DNA from: Parvularia atlantis
Taxonomy: Eukaryota > Opisthokonta > Rotosphaerida
NCBI GenBank assembly: GCA_943704415.1
Contig: CALSCO010000959.1
Location: 1 to 19,285 of the forward strand
DNA length: 19,285 bases
Direction: 5' to 3'
Below the pieces are notes generated by a model. That model ran no database searches. It saw nothing but the letters and a program-made list of their open reading frames with translations, and was not told the DNA's origin. This document shows, piece after piece, positions 18,706-19,285 of the stretch. Both the position numbers and the translations under genes were made by a program. Position 1 is the stretch's first letter; every line of letters begins with the position of its first letter.

Positions 18706-19285
18706 ATGGGCGGCGCGCAGTCGAAGGCCGTGTCGCGCGCGCGCGTGACGCACGAGCTCGACCTGAGGTGCGCGATGCGTTGCGTACGCGTCGCGTGCGG
18801 TCTGAGCACGGCCCGCGCACGCAGCTACAACAAGCTCAGCGCCGTGCCTGGCGGCGCGCTCGGCGTGCGCGAGCTCGAGAGCCTCAACCTGGCCGGCAAC
18901 ACAATCCGCGCGCTGCCGGCGCAGATTGGGCAGCTCAAGAAGCTGCGCGCGCTGTATCTCGACGGCAACCAGATCGCCAAGCTGCCGCCGCAGATCGCCG
19001 AGCTGGCCGCGCTGGCCAAGCTCAACATGGCCTACAACCAGCTGCCGGCGCTGGGGATAGAGGTGACGCAGATCGCCAGCCTGACGTATCTCGACATCAG
19101 CAGCAACCAAGCGCGTCGCCGCGTGGGCGCGGTTGTGAACGCGCTGACCGCGCGGCGCCGCAGATCAAAGAAATCGTGCCCGAGATCGGCAACCTCGTCA
19201 ACCTGACCGCGCTCAAGATGCACAGCAACCAGCTGACGTCGCTGCCGGCGACGATGCAGGCGCTCAAGGTGCGCGCCGCCCCCCC
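18706..19285 (+). CDS. Leucine-rich-repeat protein, probably N-myristoylated (partial at right edge)
   Basis: Exons 18706-18767, 18825-19110 and 19164-19268; the next intron starts GTGCGC at 19269 and the gene leaves the window. The protein starts MGGAQSKAVS, a good N-myristoylation signal (Gly2, Ser6, Lys7), then LRRs of about 23 residues of the PIRL/SHOC2/LRRC57 kind: LDLSYNKLSAVP, LESLNLAGNTIRALP, LRALYLDGNQIAKLP, LAKLNMAYNQLPAL, LTYLDISSNQIKEIV, LTALKMHSNQLTSLP. The second intron (19111-19163) needs a GC donor (GCGCGT); with it the repeat NQIKEI is restored in frame. Likely a scaffold at a membrane; whether a kinase, Ras-like or other domain follows cannot be seen. Confidence 0.85.

Noticed and set aside
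1-19285. tRNA or rRNA genes, CRISPR arrays, bacterial operons
   Set aside because: No cloverleaf-like sequence, rRNA stretch or spaced direct-repeat array seen; spliced eukaryotic genes rule out a bacterial genome.

Overview
The window is about 19.3 kb of nuclear DNA from a GC-rich, intron-dense, gene-packed eukaryote, most likely a free-living protist. The evidence is direct. Every gene but one is broken into short exons by short introns (42-96 nt in coding sequence), nearly all starting GTGCG and carrying a CTNAC/CTNAT branch-like motif before the final AG. The products are eukaryotic families, and codons overwhelmingly end in G or C. I cannot name the species. The gene set (tandem-coronin CRN7, 7TM-RGS receptor, BuGZ, RNF19-type ligase) suggests a unikont-like or apusomonad-like lineage (Thecamonas-like), but that is a guess.

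Layout from left to right: a partial peroxisomal acyl-CoA oxidase (minus, runs off the left edge); an intronless short-chain dehydrogenase (minus) only 33 bp upstream of it; a BuGZ/ZNF207 zinc-finger protein (minus); a 1.9 kb stretch (3194-5113) with a GC-rich repeat patch and what looks like a decayed, unassigned coding region; an Hsp31/DJ-1-type glyoxalase III (plus) with a TATA box; a seven-transmembrane receptor fused to a cytoplasmic RGS domain (minus); a coronin-7 with two coronin domains and an acidic tail (minus); a VOC-superfamily dioxygenase-like enzyme of bacterial type (plus); the ribosome-biogenesis DEAD-box helicase Dbp4/DDX10 with 20 exons (minus); an RBR ubiquitin ligase of the RNF19 type with two C-terminal membrane segments (minus); and the start of a probably N-myristoylated leucine-rich-repeat protein (plus, runs off the right edge).

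I rebuilt the exon structures by hand. In each complete gene the exon lengths sum to a multiple of three, and the joined proteins match family landmarks across nearly every junction. That gives 69 coding introns, of which 5 are best explained as GC-AG introns with a GCACG/GCGCG donor. Three genes also show an intron in the 5' leader a few bases to about 50 bases before the ATG. The leader intron of the acyl-CoA oxidase appears to have its donor inside the last codons of the neighbouring dehydrogenase gene. Intergenic gaps are often 30-130 bp. The genes do not form one pathway; this is a general housekeeping/signalling neighbourhood (lipid oxidation, detoxification, G-protein signalling, actin, ribosome assembly, ubiquitin, spindle).
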